Source: Klebsormidium nitens
Lineage: Eukaryota > Streptophyta > Klebsormidiophyceae > Klebsormidiales > Klebsormidiaceae
DNA: 64,000 nt
Assembly: GCA_000708835.1 (NCBI GenBank)
Contig: DF237006.1
Location: 131,817-195,816 of the forward strand
Direction of reading: 5' to 3'
Shown here: positions 25,663-38,200 of the stretch, piece by piece
Position numbering within the stretch: position 1 is the first letter of the stretch
Layout: every line of letters begins with the position of its first letter
The notes under the pieces: model-generated
The model's input: only the letters and a program-made list of their open reading frames with translations
Database searches by the model: none
Told to the model about the DNA's origin: nothing
Program-made: the position numbers and the translations under genes

Positions 25663-28600
25663 TTAGAATCGTTCGAGAAGTGGAGTGACTTTTTCTCGAA
25701 AACCTGGTGGCAGGCGCTCGATAGCTTCCAGAATGTCCTGCAAGCAGCGCAAATTCCCTTGGGCTGACCCGATGCACGTGAACTCAAAGATCAGAACTTC
25801 ATTGGCTATGAAAATATGAAGGAGCTCCTCAGCAGGTCACGAGTTTTGCAGATTTGTCTGGACAGGGGAAATCATGCTGACGGCTAGGGCGAAGCTTCTT
25901 CTACGGTATGAATCTGACACCAAGCACGATTTTGGCCTAGAGGAGATGAAGATGGAACCTGTGGAACAATGGCTTTCCAAGCGAGACAACTGAACTTACA
26001 AGACCCCATCACTTAGTGCTATGTACAAAGGAGGACTCTTGTTGGACTAGGATCGGAGTAGTACATCGAAACTGCAAAACCGACTTGACGGCTATGAGAA
26101 GATGCTTCGGCTCCTCAATTTAAGCGGTCCACGTGCTTGGCAGAGAGTGCGGGACTGCTTTTTTAGCTTTCTAGGCCGCAAGCATGCAGCTGGGACACCA
26201 AAGGAGCAGACTGAAGGGATTGATCTCAGCCGAGGCATGGGGCTCACTTTCCGGCGGTAGCGAGCAGAGAAGTGGATGAAGAGGATGGCCTCGTTTTGGA
26301 AGAGATGCGCCAACGGAACGACCTGGGCAATAGGAATAGCGTGGCATAATACCAGCACAGGGCCTCGCAAGAGGTGGATCAGGAGCACTACTGCAAAAAA
26401 AGCTCGGCTACTGTAGTCGCAGCTCGAAACGAGCCGCTGATTGAATCGGGCTGGGAAGATGAAAAGGCCCGTGCCGGTGTCGTATAAGGCGGCGTTAAGA
26501 TTAGGGTGCGNNNNNNNNNNNNNNNNNNNNNNNNNNNNNNNNNNNNNNNNNNNNNNNNNNNNNNNNNNNNNNNNNNNNNNNNNNNNNNNNNNNNNNNNNN
26601 NNNNNNNNNNNNNNNNNNNNNNNNNNNNNNNNNNNNNNNNNNNNNNNNNNNNNNNNNNNNNNNNNNNNNNNNNNNNNNNNNNNNNNNNNNNNNNNNNNNN
26701 NNNNNNNNNNNNNNNNNNNNNNNNNNNNNNNNNNNNNNNNNNNNNNNNNNNNNNNNNNNNNNNNNNNNNNNNNNNNNNNNNNNNNNNNNNNNNNNNNNNN
26801 NNNNNNNNNNNNNNNNNNNNNNNNNNNNNNNNNNNNNNNNNNNNNNNNNNNNNNNNNNNNNNNNNNNNNNNNNNNNNNNNNNNNNNNNNNNNNNNNNNNN
26901 NNNNNNNNNNNNNNNNNNNNNNNNNNGATAGACAGGAGGTACGGTACTTTTCAAGCCGTATTGCTCCTCTGGTATGTACCTTGGTATACCACGTGGATCG
27001 GAAAAGCCATCCTATTGGTCAAGAAATCTGGAAAGCCTTTTGCAGCTTTTCGGTCGGCGCGCACCCTTACGTTCACACGCCAACTTAGCACGCCAAGTCA
27101 ACAGTACGTCTGCAAATGTTCGGGGTTTTGTAACAGCTGCTTTCCGCTGCCGCAGGATAATCGTAGGAAAGAGATTATTTCGTTAACAGAGGCTCAAACC
27201 GCCGGGGATTGCAAGGTGTGCTCCTCGACCGCCGCATAACCCAACTCATGAAGTTGCTGCGTTCTTCGCGGATTCTTCTTTCTCAAAGTGGATTGGATTA
27301 CCAGCAGGAGGTTTCTTTTCGTCTTCAAACGAGCGGCGCGACCAAGACTTATGAGCGGAATCCTGTTCTCGAAAAGCGAACGCGACCGGACAAAGTAACG
27401 TCAAGCCAGAGAAAGGAAAAGTCTCGATCCTAACTAAAAGCTCTATGCAACAAGGTCAATACAGCGGACGAAGGCAAATTCAAAATTCTGAACCCATTCA
27501 CGCACTTCGCACCCGAACTCACCAGCCACCAAGCTAAGCTTACCCGTCCCCCGGGCTTGACCTTATCATTCACAGCACCGATTCTTAAACGAAAGGTCGG
27601 ACATCGAGAAGAAGGCAAAGCGAAACACGAGCGCACCTCATCGATGTGGGTGTGGCCCCACTTCCGCGCGTGCTCGACCGTGGAAGAGTCGTCGATGAAC
27701 GTCATCTGAGGGGGATAGAAGCGAGTAAGTCAGCTCTTCGCATGGGAGCACTTTGAGCTACAGACCTTGTTGAGAGGCGTTTTCGAAACGGCGAAACAAT
27801 CAAGTGAACAATCCCTTTCAGTATGTGCCAGAAAGCGGAGAGGGTCAGAAGCCATTTTCTTCTTTTGTTAGCAATTCATCGACGATGTTGATCCTTATCC
27901 TAGCTTGCAAGTTCCACCGAAGAAAGTGAACAGGGACGTCAAGCAAGCGGAAGGCGCCACCGAAACCAAATTCTTCAGACCTTTGATCGGACGCATAAGC
28001 CTAGGCAATGAGGCGACACATAGTGTGGACAGGGCACCTTTAGTAGAGGCAACGGTCAAAGAAGTCGTGGAGTCGCCTCGATGTAAACCGAGGATTTGAC
28101 AGAGGCATCAGCTGACGGATCGGCCCAACGCAACTAGCGGCGGGGGGAGGAAATCGAAAAGGAGACCAATGCGGGGCTTAGCCTGGATACGGACCTCCAT
28201 GATGAGCAGCTTGGCGCGCAGGACGTCCGCATTGCCGGGGTCGGTGAGGAACTCGGCTGTCGTGTCACCAGTGAAAGCCACCTCGGGCACCTCCTCCACG
28301 TCAGTAATCTGCACATGATGTCAGCCGATGTGTGACGAGAGAGGGAACTGACGTCAAAATCCGGTCAGCCCATTCGATAGCACGTGGGCAATGAACGGTA
28401 AGCGACGCAAGCAAAGGACGTGCGAAGTGGGATACGAAAGGGATTGGGGCAAGCAACGAGAGCGAAGTTTAAGCCCCGAGCTGAAAATGAGATTCGCAAC
28501 GATGAAATTACAAGAACTCGAGAGAAACTCCAAGACGCAACGCATGCCAAGTTGAAATCGGAAGGAAGGAAGGAGGAGGAACGAAAGGAATGCGTGTTTG

Positions 28601-30739
28601 CAAACTGCAACTCCAATGACGCACCTCGACGCCCGACTTCCTTAGCCGGCCGATCTCTGGCCCAGGCAGCCCCACGAACTCTTTCTTCAGCTTCTGCCGC
28701 CGCGAGTACACCACGTAACCCTGGCTGGGCACCACGTGGTACGTCCGGAACGGCTTGACGAACAACTCGCCCGACAGCCGCAGCTCTTCCCCAATCTGCG
28801 GGAACGTGGAAGCGGGATTGGGCGCTTGCATCGCAGCTTCAGAGGTGATGACTTCCACGAACCGAGGGGGTCGGAGCAGACTTTTCCCTCTCCCAAGAGG
28901 ACAACAAGAATGTGATGACTGCAAGCAAGGTGTTTCGAGGAAAATGTAACTTCGAGTACACATTGCCCAAGGATTTCCGCAGAGGCCGCTTCTCAATTTG
29001 ACGGTATGCTAGTCATAGACCGACAAAGGATAGGAACTGTCCAGATGAAGAAGAACGTTTCTTTGCGAGAAAGTCGTTGTCAATCGAAGTTAGGCGTCAG
29101 TTCAAAAACAAGGATTGGCTTACCTCGAGCCCAATGAGTTTGTGTTCTAGCTCCGCATTGTCGAGCGCCCTGAAAGCGTTGAACAGGTTCTCCACCCCAG
29201 GCACGATGACCTTAGGAACCACGATGCGCGGGGGCTTCAGTGAGAAGAGGCCGCGCGTTGCGGCTTGGAGGCACACCCCGCCCTGTACGAGTTAAAAGCA
29301 TTCAGCTCTTGCAAGTCCTTCAGCAACGAACGATTGAACCAAGCAAGTCTGGAACTCATACTGAGTTTTCGTGGTCGAACAACTTTAGGAGACCGAAAGG
29401 AACTGGACTCTTTTGGAAGTGAATCTCCCCTTGTGCCTCTCAACCACTTGATGAAGCTGAAAGTGAACTCGGGTAAGGAAAGAGAGAAACATAATGAATC
29501 TGACACCTGATTGCTTGCTGGGGGCCTAAATCTTCCTGTAAGTAGTCTTCCTCCAATGAAGTGGAACTTTGAGCAGCTTCTGATTGAACATTCTATTGTT
29601 TGGCAGTATGATCGGGCGAAGCTAAACAGAATCTGAGGAGATATAAGTGCATAAGAAGAGTATGAGCCGGAAAAGGACTTACTATGTGGTCCATGTGAGC
29701 ATGGCTGATGAGGACGTTATCCTGAAAGACCGCTCGCTGCGGACACCTCCCAACGTCAAACGCCACTTTCATACTCGGAATGATGATACAAGTCTCCTGA
29801 CCCCCGACGGACACGCCTTGCAGAGTAACACCGCCCACTGTGATGGTGGACAGATCGCCCTGAAAAAAGAGATGCCTGTGTTGTGTGCCAGCAGCTCTGC
29901 TCAGCCAGTGTTTGGGGAGCTTCAAGGCTGACAAGACGGCAAACATGTGCCCCTTCAGCAGAATTGCACTCTTCAATGCACCAGAGGGTCTGAAAGAGGG
30001 AGCTTGATGTTGCCTATTGTCAAGAGGACATCCGAATGGTGAGCTGTACATGATACACACTATGTGCAGCTGCCAGGACAACGACAGACCATATTTATTG
30101 AGCCAAAACTTCCGATGCACAAGCAGATGTGGGGCGAAGCATTCGAGTACCCACCCTGTTATGCAAGTTTGACGTGGATGCTCCTTCTTCTGTTGAGTTA
30201 GCTCCTTCTGCCTTGCCCTTTCTCTTCTCTTTGACCTGGGGCACTGCATGCCCCAACGCTTCGCTGCTCACATCCTCTGATGCAGAGGGTGGTGTCCTTC
30301 CTGTCTTCACCTCTTTCTCACCTTCTCCTATATCCTGACGTGAGGTCTCCATCTGAAGCTCGTTCTTAACTTTTGAATGTAGGCGCCAAATTGAAGAGCC
30401 GATCCTGCTGGGTCTCTGATTTGACTGCCACAACCTGCCACTAGGGAGTTTTGGGTATCCTTCGTCCCTTGCTCTGGGTTGATGACCTGCTCTACTGGCG
30501 AGCAATTCACGAAGACAGAAGGCAGCCAGAGGATGATTTATAGTGGTAAGTTTTGAAAACAGACCCGATCCACAAGTTGCAGCAAAGTGAATCCTATGAT
30601 CAGATATTCCGCTTACAGAAGCTCTAGAAGGACTCTGCTGTATGCTTGTAAGAGTAGTGAACTGGGTGTTTCTAAGAAGGCGAAGCCCTTGGCCGCTGCT
30701 GCAAGCAACCATTTTCCTGCATGTGGCAGCACACTCCAT
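25663..30739 (-). CDS. TRZ: tRNase Z (short, ELAC1/TRZ type) with plastid-like N-terminal extension
   Basis: Endonuclease that removes the 3' trailer of precursor tRNAs. Eight minus-strand exons join in phase: 30739-30155, 29859-29683, 29282-29124, 28795-28625, 28308-28195, 27705-27637, 26322-26248 and 25737-25663, giving 474 residues. Metallo-beta-lactamase motifs are complete: ISHAHMDHI (first zinc ligands), FRTYHVVPSQGYVVYS, VAFTGDTT (bridging Asp), ARKWGHTHIDE and ILFIHFSARY (last His ligand). The core is preceded by about 195 residues encoded mostly by exon 1. These begin Cys/Ala/Ser/Arg-rich, like an organelle transit peptide, and end in a Lys/Glu linker, which recalls plastid TRZ2 of plants. 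The assembly gap at 26511-26926 falls inside the intron between exons 6 and 7, so no coding sequence appears to be lost. An upstream in-frame TTG at 30745 is not used. Confidence 0.95.
26511..26926. other. Assembly gap (416 N)
   Basis: A run of N lies within an intron of the tRNase Z gene. Its true length is unknown. Flanking exons on both sides are intact and join in phase. Confidence 0.99.
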
Positions 30740-31698
30740 TTGCAAAATCCGATCGAGAGCCTGGCTTCAATTCCGCTGGATTAAAGGTTACGTGTCGGTC
30801 ACCTTCTAGCGGAAGTAGAGCGGAACCGGAGCTCTGTACTGTAGTAGAAACAGGCTGCAGCACAAGGATGATCCCCCTTGTTTCTAGGCCCTACAATGGG
30901 CTCCCAACAGGCAACCAAGATAGCACCGATTCTATACAAATCAGGTTCCACAGGCATTACCGAGTACCCAGCTCCAGCAACTTTACCGTTATCACTTGCA
31001 TTTCGAGCGAGCGAACTACCTAGGGAGCATCTTCTGCTTTTCCTCCAGCATTCTCGTCAAGAACGCCCAGCTGAACAAAAGGTGGACAGAACAGAAAATG
31101 GCCTTCTGTGCCGCTCGCACCTGTAACTGGCAGCTGCACCAAGCTGGTCAAGGCACGAGCTTCGTCCCGGGTGATGAAGGCCATAATGCAGGCGGCTGGC
31201 CGCATCCTGGTCGGCACCCAACCATGCTCTGGCATAAGGATTCATCGAGACGCCAAGCTGAAATGACGAAGTCAATGCTTACAGATTGTGAAATGCCAAT
31301 GTGGCCCTCACGGAGCTCACATTGCTGGTCGGGCAACACGTCAAGGGGCACGCTTGGATACAGCACAGATTGTGGACGATTAGGCTCCGGAGAGAAGACA
31401 GCAACATTCATGAGAAGAAAGAAGAGGCAGGTCAGCTTGCCACGTGCAACGCTGGGGCAAGCAGAACTCGCAGAGATTGCCCGGAGTAAGTCAGATGTAA
31501 GCGTCACCCTCTGCATCGATTGCAGGTTTCAAGCCCAGCTTTGAAAGTGAAGAAAGGACCTTTGCAATCGCTAGGCAGTGATCTCCAATCTGAGAAATAC
31601 ATACTGGTACGGCCCCCATCCTCGTGCTTGATCACACTGCTAAGGCATAAGCTATGAATATCGGCAGAAAAATCTACCTGTTGCTTTGAATTTCACAG
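30740..31698. other. Spacer between divergent genes; possible unplaced 5' exon of the next gene
   Basis: Upstream of tRNase Z (-) and of the unrecognised plus-strand gene. A candidate exon ends at a GTAAGT donor near 31487 after the residues GQAELAEIAR, but its phase (1) does not match the phase-0 acceptor at 31699. Either an extra exon lies between them or it is not an exon. On the minus strand, 31020-31235 is open but unsupported. Confidence 0.4.
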
Positions 31699-33876
31699 CC
31701 TGAACGGGAATTGTTGCTGCACGTTGATGCCATTCTCGTTGTGTTTTTGGCAGTCCCTGAGGTTGTGACCGCATCCTGGGAGCTGCTCAGGGCGTTCGAC
31801 AAAAACGATGCTCGAGGGGAGTCGCAGCCATCCCTGGCTACGGAAGAGAGCCGCGCTGCGCTCAGAGACGCAGTGAGTGTGGAATCCTTGCAACTTCTTC
31901 AATCAGAAGGATGAGGCCGGATTATCTTCTGCTGAGGTTCCATCAGCCAACCACGTATAAAACCGTAAGCCGATCCTCTGGATTGGAAAAAGTCGATTAG
32001 CTCTTTGCGGGGACAATGCCGCTTGCGTCACTGATTGACAAGGACACTGGCATGTATCATCCAAGCTGTTCAGGCTAGAGCCGTGAGCTAGTCCTACACT
32101 TAATACTTGGAAGATTCAAAGGCAGACCCCATTTGGCACTTGTTCAGGTGCTTGTCGCCAGTCGTGCGGCAGAAATCAACGAGCAGGCGTCTCCCTTACT
32201 GGGCATCTGTGCGTCGAGTGTGGCTGACGGAGTGCGTGCTTTGCGGGAGTGGACGGCCGCCCTGAACACCACCATGAGCATGCCGGTCAGCAAGGTGGGG
32301 CAACCCGTATTTGAAAGAGACTGCTTTTTAGAGTGTTGCATCAACACTGACGAACGTGATTCTCTGTGCAGAGGACTAGTAAAGGCATATGCCCTTGCCT
32401 CCCAACTTTGAACTCTCTTGGAAATCGACGGAGGTTTCGAGTCCTCAGTAAAAGATAGCATAGCGAGTAGATCTTGTTCCTGCTATAGATTGGCAAAAGT
32501 CAGTCTACTCGTTGCCTGCTTTAGATTGGGCAAAACTTACCGCCTTCATCGGAATCAGTATCTCAGGAGAGCGCCCCTATTAAGATCTAAGATAGCGATA
32601 TCGGTGAGGGGAGCTCCGCTTTTTAAAAGGAGTCACTCTAGTTCTAGTCGAAAGGAACCCGTTAAGGTTCTGGCGCTGCCATCCTTTGGGATCACATCGT
32701 ATCTGGAACCGTCTCATGATGCTGCTTGGGGACAAGCCACTTCACGATTTGGCGCGTCACCAGCGACCTATGTTGGTGAACTGTTTGCTTGTCACGCTTG
32801 CTGCTTCTGCGTACTAGAGAAGTGGAACAAAGGAGCCCTGTGTCACCTCACTGCAGGAAGACGGTCAAGCAGACATCACCAAAATCGACACGCCGGTGTA
32901 CATAAAGTACAACGCACGGTCGCTGGTGAGATGCGACGCCGATCCCGAGACAGCGCTTGAAGCGATCCCCAAAACGAATCCGCCCGGGGAGGTTCCAAAA
33001 GAAGCCTCATGGTGCTTTTTCGAGGCGCCCACTCGGTTCGATGTCAAGCGCTGTGTCCCTGCGCTTGTTCTTTCAGGGTCGAACAAGTCTCTCTTGCTGA
33101 GAGAATCTCCACACTAACCGCGCTTTTGTGATTCGAAGTGAAGCTGCTAACTTGTGTTGGTGTGTCGACAGTTTTGCTACCTGACGCAGTACACCGGAAA
33201 ATACCGGGGCGTCATTGTGCAGGTGAGCCTGGTTCTAGAGTCCTTTTCAATCTGTCACGAGACGATTTACCATCGCAAAGCTGGCTGGACAGAAAGAACG
33301 TGTCGTTAGGGCGGAGACCGGTCAGAACTCTCGGGCTTGGAGGTGGCCTTTGAAAGATCGGAAAAAAAAGGGTCAACTACTGAGGATGAGATCCTATCCA
33401 CAAAGGTCCAGCTCGAAGCGGTGCAGCACCAGAACATTGGATTGTGTCTGAAGTCAGTCCCTTTGGCTGAAACTCAGACTTACGGTCCAGCGACAAATTA
33501 ATCCTGCTGCATTTCCTCTACGGAAAGCTGAGCAGATTTGACTTCTCCCCTGGGACAGCCACCACAGAATCGAGACTCTGAGGTCACTTTGAAGACGAGA
33601 CTGAGTCTGCTCTGAAGTCACTCTGGAGTCACTCTGGAGTCAGTCTGGGTCACTCTGAAATCGAAACTTAGTCCGCCTGCCAGTCGTACAGATTGTCACT
33701 TCGCTTAGTGACGCGTGCTCCCTCCTGATCGACAAGGTTAAATAGGATCCCAATCCCGGGTCTTCGCAACGATTGACTTTTTCTAACTGTTTATGCCCTT
33801 TATTTTGTGATTGTGCTTGCAGTTGGGACAACAACAAGTCGGCCACCTACCGCTTTCATTGTTCCAAGACCAGTAG
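31699..33876 (+). CDS. Unrecognised spliced gene, conserved-looking C-terminus (5' end not placed)
   Basis: I do not recognise the family. Five exons join with all junctions in phase 0: 31699-31872 (58 codons), 32148-32294 (49), 32857-32925 (23), 33172-33222 (17) and 33823-33876 (18 including TAG). All have GT-AG ends, three with GTGAG-type donors, so this is very likely a real gene. The N-terminal part is helical (LLLHVDAILVVFLAVPEVVT; ASRAAEINEQASPLLGICAS; VRALREWTAALN). The C-terminal ~57 residues are compact and beta-like: TPVYIKYNARSL, CYLTQYTGKYRGVIVQ and QVGHLPLSLF. The last three exons read as one small domain, and such short well-kept sequence suggests conservation. No start codon or targeting peptide was placed; the first visible exon begins after a TTTCACAG acceptor. 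Part of exon 3 and the next intron is duplicated near 3.5 kb. Confidence 0.7.
33575..33665. repeat. Imperfect tandem repeat (about 12-15 bp units)
   Basis: The sequence repeats units of the type GTCACTCTGGA several times with variants (CTCTGAAGTCACT, CTCTGGAGTCACT, GTCAGTCTGGGTCACTCTG). It lies in the last intron of the unrecognised gene and looks like a small minisatellite. Confidence 0.75.
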
Positions 33877-35297
33877 AAAGACAGGATCGAACTTGACTAT
33901 TAAGTCCTTCTCCGATGACTATAACTGTCGCTCTCGCAGCCTGCAAAAGGTTGGTCATGTGCATTCATGTAGTGACTTTTTCAACGCTTGCAGGGTAGCA
34001 TTACTCCTTGATTGCCGAGGGGATCGAAAGAAATGATTCACCGCTAAGTGCATCTGTTCTGACATCCAACAGACTGGACAGCTAGACGCGTCACCTGCGT
34101 CCAGCAAATGCCAGGGCATTGGCTTGATCTTTAGCCGCGGCCATGACTGGCCGAAGCCGCATGTGCAATTTTTTTGACGGTAGGCTTCGATTCACGAATA
34201 GCTGCCCCGGCGCGGCCGCCACTGTCGTCTGGTCGGATGCAAGATCGCGAATAAGCCTGTAAAGGAATGGCCGACAGGCAGGCTAGCTTCGCACATGCTC
34301 TGTGTCCATCGCATGTGCGGCGGCCGCGCACATATCCGAGATGGTCGTTGTACGGACCCATGATATTCTGACGTCCGACGAACTGTCCTTCAGGTAGATA
34401 CTATGCCGCGTTCATGCTATTGCAAGCTTGAATGACGCGCTGCACGTTTGCTAGTATACACAATTACTCAGTGAGCGGCTGTATGCGCCGCCAGGTGGGT
34501 TTCATGCATGCAATCATTTCAAATTTGATGATGGCTAGGCCTATTAAGACAAGCGGGTGACATGTCGCGGATATCCGACAGCTGTCATGAAAGTGAGCTG
34601 GCATGTCGAGTGACTGGATTGGTCAGTGTGTGTCTCAGAGATCCTCAAAAGAAAACAGTTGATCAAATTGGATCGACGTCTGCTGATTGCTATGCGCGCA
34701 CGACTTCAAAGAATACGTGTTGTTGTGTCCTATTTGAATGTCAGTCTGTCCTTTGCTCAAGCAGTAAACTACTTTAATCGGCAGTCTTTACAGTCGTTGC
34801 AGTCGCCAGTAAGTAAAAGAATAAGAAAGAATGATGCGCGCGCTTAGCATGTCTGTACCAGTTCCTCTTCTATGCACTCCCCAACTTCCCCTTCAAGCCA
34901 GCACTCCCCACTTTCCCCGGGCTCGGCCGCCCCCAGGGGTGCCCAAGTCCCGGGGGCCCTCTATGAAAGTGCGCGGCGAGGTTCTGATCTCTCGCGCGGC
35001 CGGCCCGTCCAGCTGCTGACCCCCTCCTTTCGTTTCCCTCCTCTTGCCCACACTCAAAGCAACACACTTCCCCCCTCTTCAAAGCTCATAATAACCAATT
35101 CATCCCCCTCCTACTCAACGGTTCTGGCGGCTCCGCTCCACGTGTTAACAAGTCACCACAAACAGTGCCGTACCCAATGTCACCCGCGTGGAGTCAATCG
35201 GTCCCGACAGGAATACACGTAAGGAGCCGCCCCCAGAGTCAACCCCTCAACCTCCCTACAAAACAACTCGCCCCTCTCAATACCCAACCCATCCCCC
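33877..35297. other. Spacer between convergent genes, nothing supported
   Basis: It lies between the stop of the unrecognised plus-strand gene and the stop of the minus-strand kinase. Open frames at 34562-35222 are C-rich shadows without recognisable residues. The C-rich stretch from 34900 to 35290 is probably kinase 3' untranslated sequence. Confidence 0.4.
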
Positions 35298-38200
35298 TTA
35301 CGCGCACGCCCCCAGCACCCCCGCGGCGGCCTGGCACAGCTTCCTGAGCCGCACTGCGGTGCCGAGGAGCGCGTCCGTGATGTCAGCCGCGGTGGGCCGT
35401 TGGTCGGGGTCGGGCGCGCAGCACGCGTCCGCCAGCTGGACCACCTCCGCGCCGTACACGTGGACGGCAGCGGGCCACGCCTGCCGCCCGCCGGTGACGA
35501 CCAGCGACCCGAGCAGGGCCTGAAGACGGAGGGGGAAACTGTAAGGCTTGGATGCTGGGACACGAAATCAGGGGTACTGACAGAAGAGATTGTTGCAAAT
35601 GAGAGGGCAAGTGATGAGTCAAGTGTCCTAAACATTTCGAAAACAGCAATGTAGCTTTTGTGAAACTTTGCCAAACAGTGCTGCAAGATGTACTCAAGAA
35701 GCTCGGAACGCTCGTGACCATCTTCACCTTATCAAGGACAATCTGGAAACTCGCACGGTCCTGAGAACAGTCCTCGCTTCTTTGCACAGCCGTGACGACA
35801 AAGCCAACAACGGTACTTAAAAAGTTCAATAAAGAACGTGCTCCGTTGCCTTACCTTGGTGTCACAGAAGCCGGTGTTGGGACGCGTCCCCGTCACGATG
35901 GCATGGATTGTCTTCCCGACCGCATAAACGTCAGACCGGCGGTCCTGGAAGCCCTGGTAAAACACCTCAGGGGCGACGTACCTCGGGGTGCCACACTGCA
36001 GAAACAGGGTTGAACGGGGTTAATAACACGAACAGAATTTGGAGGAGTCAGGTTCAGAGCCAAAGTAGAAATCAAAACATCCTCAAAACCGGGAGGAGAC
36101 TTTTCCAACTGGTTAGCACGTGCTTCGGCTTCATTGAAACGGAAGACAAACGAATTTACGGTCAGAAAAGAGAACAGGGACATGCAATGCACAACCCTTT
36201 GCGATCGAACAGAGAACGTTGCAGTCGAACGGAAAGTGTGCGGAATGCACGGAAGGGGCGCTCACCCTGCCGTTGCCCTGCGGCTCATGCAGATACGTGG
36301 CAAGGCCCAGGTCCGCCAGCTTGCCCACGCCACGCTGACTCAGCAGGTTCTCGGGCTTGACGTCGCTGTAAGAGGAGGCGACGAACTGAAGTGAGTTCTC
36401 AATTGCCATCCGGACCGGACGCGCGGAATGCATCGCAAGTGGAAAACGAAGTGAAGATTGTTCGGAAAGCCGGGTCTGCGATCCGAGCAAAAAGCTCGCA
36501 GATTTCATGCAGCTCGAGATCGAACCTTGTCTAATGGCACACTTTCTAAAGGCACGACGACCTCATGACAACGTTCGTCACAGTGCTGTCAAATGTTTTT
36601 CCCCCTCGCAGACTCCATGCCTGTGCGTGGTATCGCCAGACTCTCTCAGTTGTTTTCTAGCTTTTAAACGGAACGAAATGGAGCGGAGCGGAACGGAACG
36701 GAACGGAACGGAACGTATGGAACGGAATCCGTACCGGTGCACGACGCCGAGCCCGTGCATATCCTCCAGCCCCTGCAGCGCCTGCCACAGGAACCGCACC
36801 GCCCGGTACAGCTGAACCGGGGTGCACTGCACGCCTGCCCCAGGCTGGGTCCACGTGGGCGGACCGTCCGCCAGGTCGAACACCAGAGCGAACCGGCCGA
36901 GGTAAAGTGAGAAGCCGCGGACGGGGATGAGGTTCGTGCAGCCGCTGCAGGCGGCGTGGAGCACGGCCTGTGGAAAGGGCGGAGGTGTTCTGGGTTTTTA
37001 TTTGGGAGATTGCGAGTGTATCTCTTAGCAGATGGTTGCGAGGGACTGGCATTGAAGCACTTAGGCTTTGGAAGGCAGAACCAGATCTTGGACATGCAAG
37101 CGGAACAGAGGATGCGATTTTGTACGCTCGTTTTTGTGAAGTTTGTTTTGGAGATAAGCTGCAAAGCGTACGCGGTTCTCCTGACAGAACAGATTTCCAA
37201 ACTGGCGCATCCCACACGGATCGCACTTATCCTCGAGGGAAGCTACTGCAGCGCATGCAAGTTCGTCTTTTGACTCACCTCCCGGACCAGGGGCGCCTCT
37301 TCTCCAACGGCAAACTTGATGGCGGCCGAGAAGCTGAGGCCGTCACCAGTGCGCGCCTCCCCCGCAAACACCACCCCCTGACCGCCCTGAAGAGGCAACA
37401 ATCCCATTAATGAAGTTCGATGATAGATTCAAACGTGGTTTGAGAGACCGAAAAGTGTGCATTGTGCATTGAACTGGGAACTGAAGTATGCAACAAGGGA
37501 GCAAGTGAAGTCTTGCAAGATAGTTCCCAAGCCAGCCTCGACTTCCAATCAAGAGGTGCAGTACGTTGACTGGCGAAGAGGTGGAAGAAACCAAGTTGCC
37601 AGCCGTTGTTCGATAGAAGAGAGTCAGAGCTCCTCTTAGCATAGTCCAAACAAGATAGGCAACGCATTCCATTTTGAGTAAGCGATGGCAAGCAGCTCAC
37701 TCTCGCCAACTCCCGCACCAGCCGAACGTTGGGGATGAACGGCAGGACTCGCGCCAAGTCGGCGTACTGGATCGGGCACACGCTGGGAACAGCACCCTGC
37801 AAACAAAGCAACACTGCGGTAAGACCTCGGCCACTTTTGCCTTGGTAACGTTTCCGTGCCTTTTCAGAAAATGGTGGGATCCCCAACACCTCCTTCAGCG
37901 CAGAATCACAAGGTCTGGGATCAAGTTCTGATCCTGAGCATATGATCAGGAGCCAAGAGTAGAGATATGGTTCAAAGCTTGCACGAGACCGTGACCACTT
38001 CTCACCTCCCAGGAGTCCTGGACCTGCGGCGCCGCCTCTGCCTCCCCTGCCCACAAGGGCCCCGCCGCGGCTTCTGCCCCGGGAGTCCCAACCGACTCCT
38101 CCTCCCGAGGACACGTGTCGATCTCCCCTGCCTCCACCTCATCTCTCTCCTCCCCCTCCCTCTCAGTCTGCGCCCCCTCCAAAAGTGGCCCCTCCTCGTC

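Noticed and set aside
30996-31544. 182-codon plus-strand ORF as first exon of the unrecognised gene
   Set aside because: Its GTAAGT donor leaves phase 1, which does not fit the phase-0 acceptor at 31699, and no bridging exon was found.
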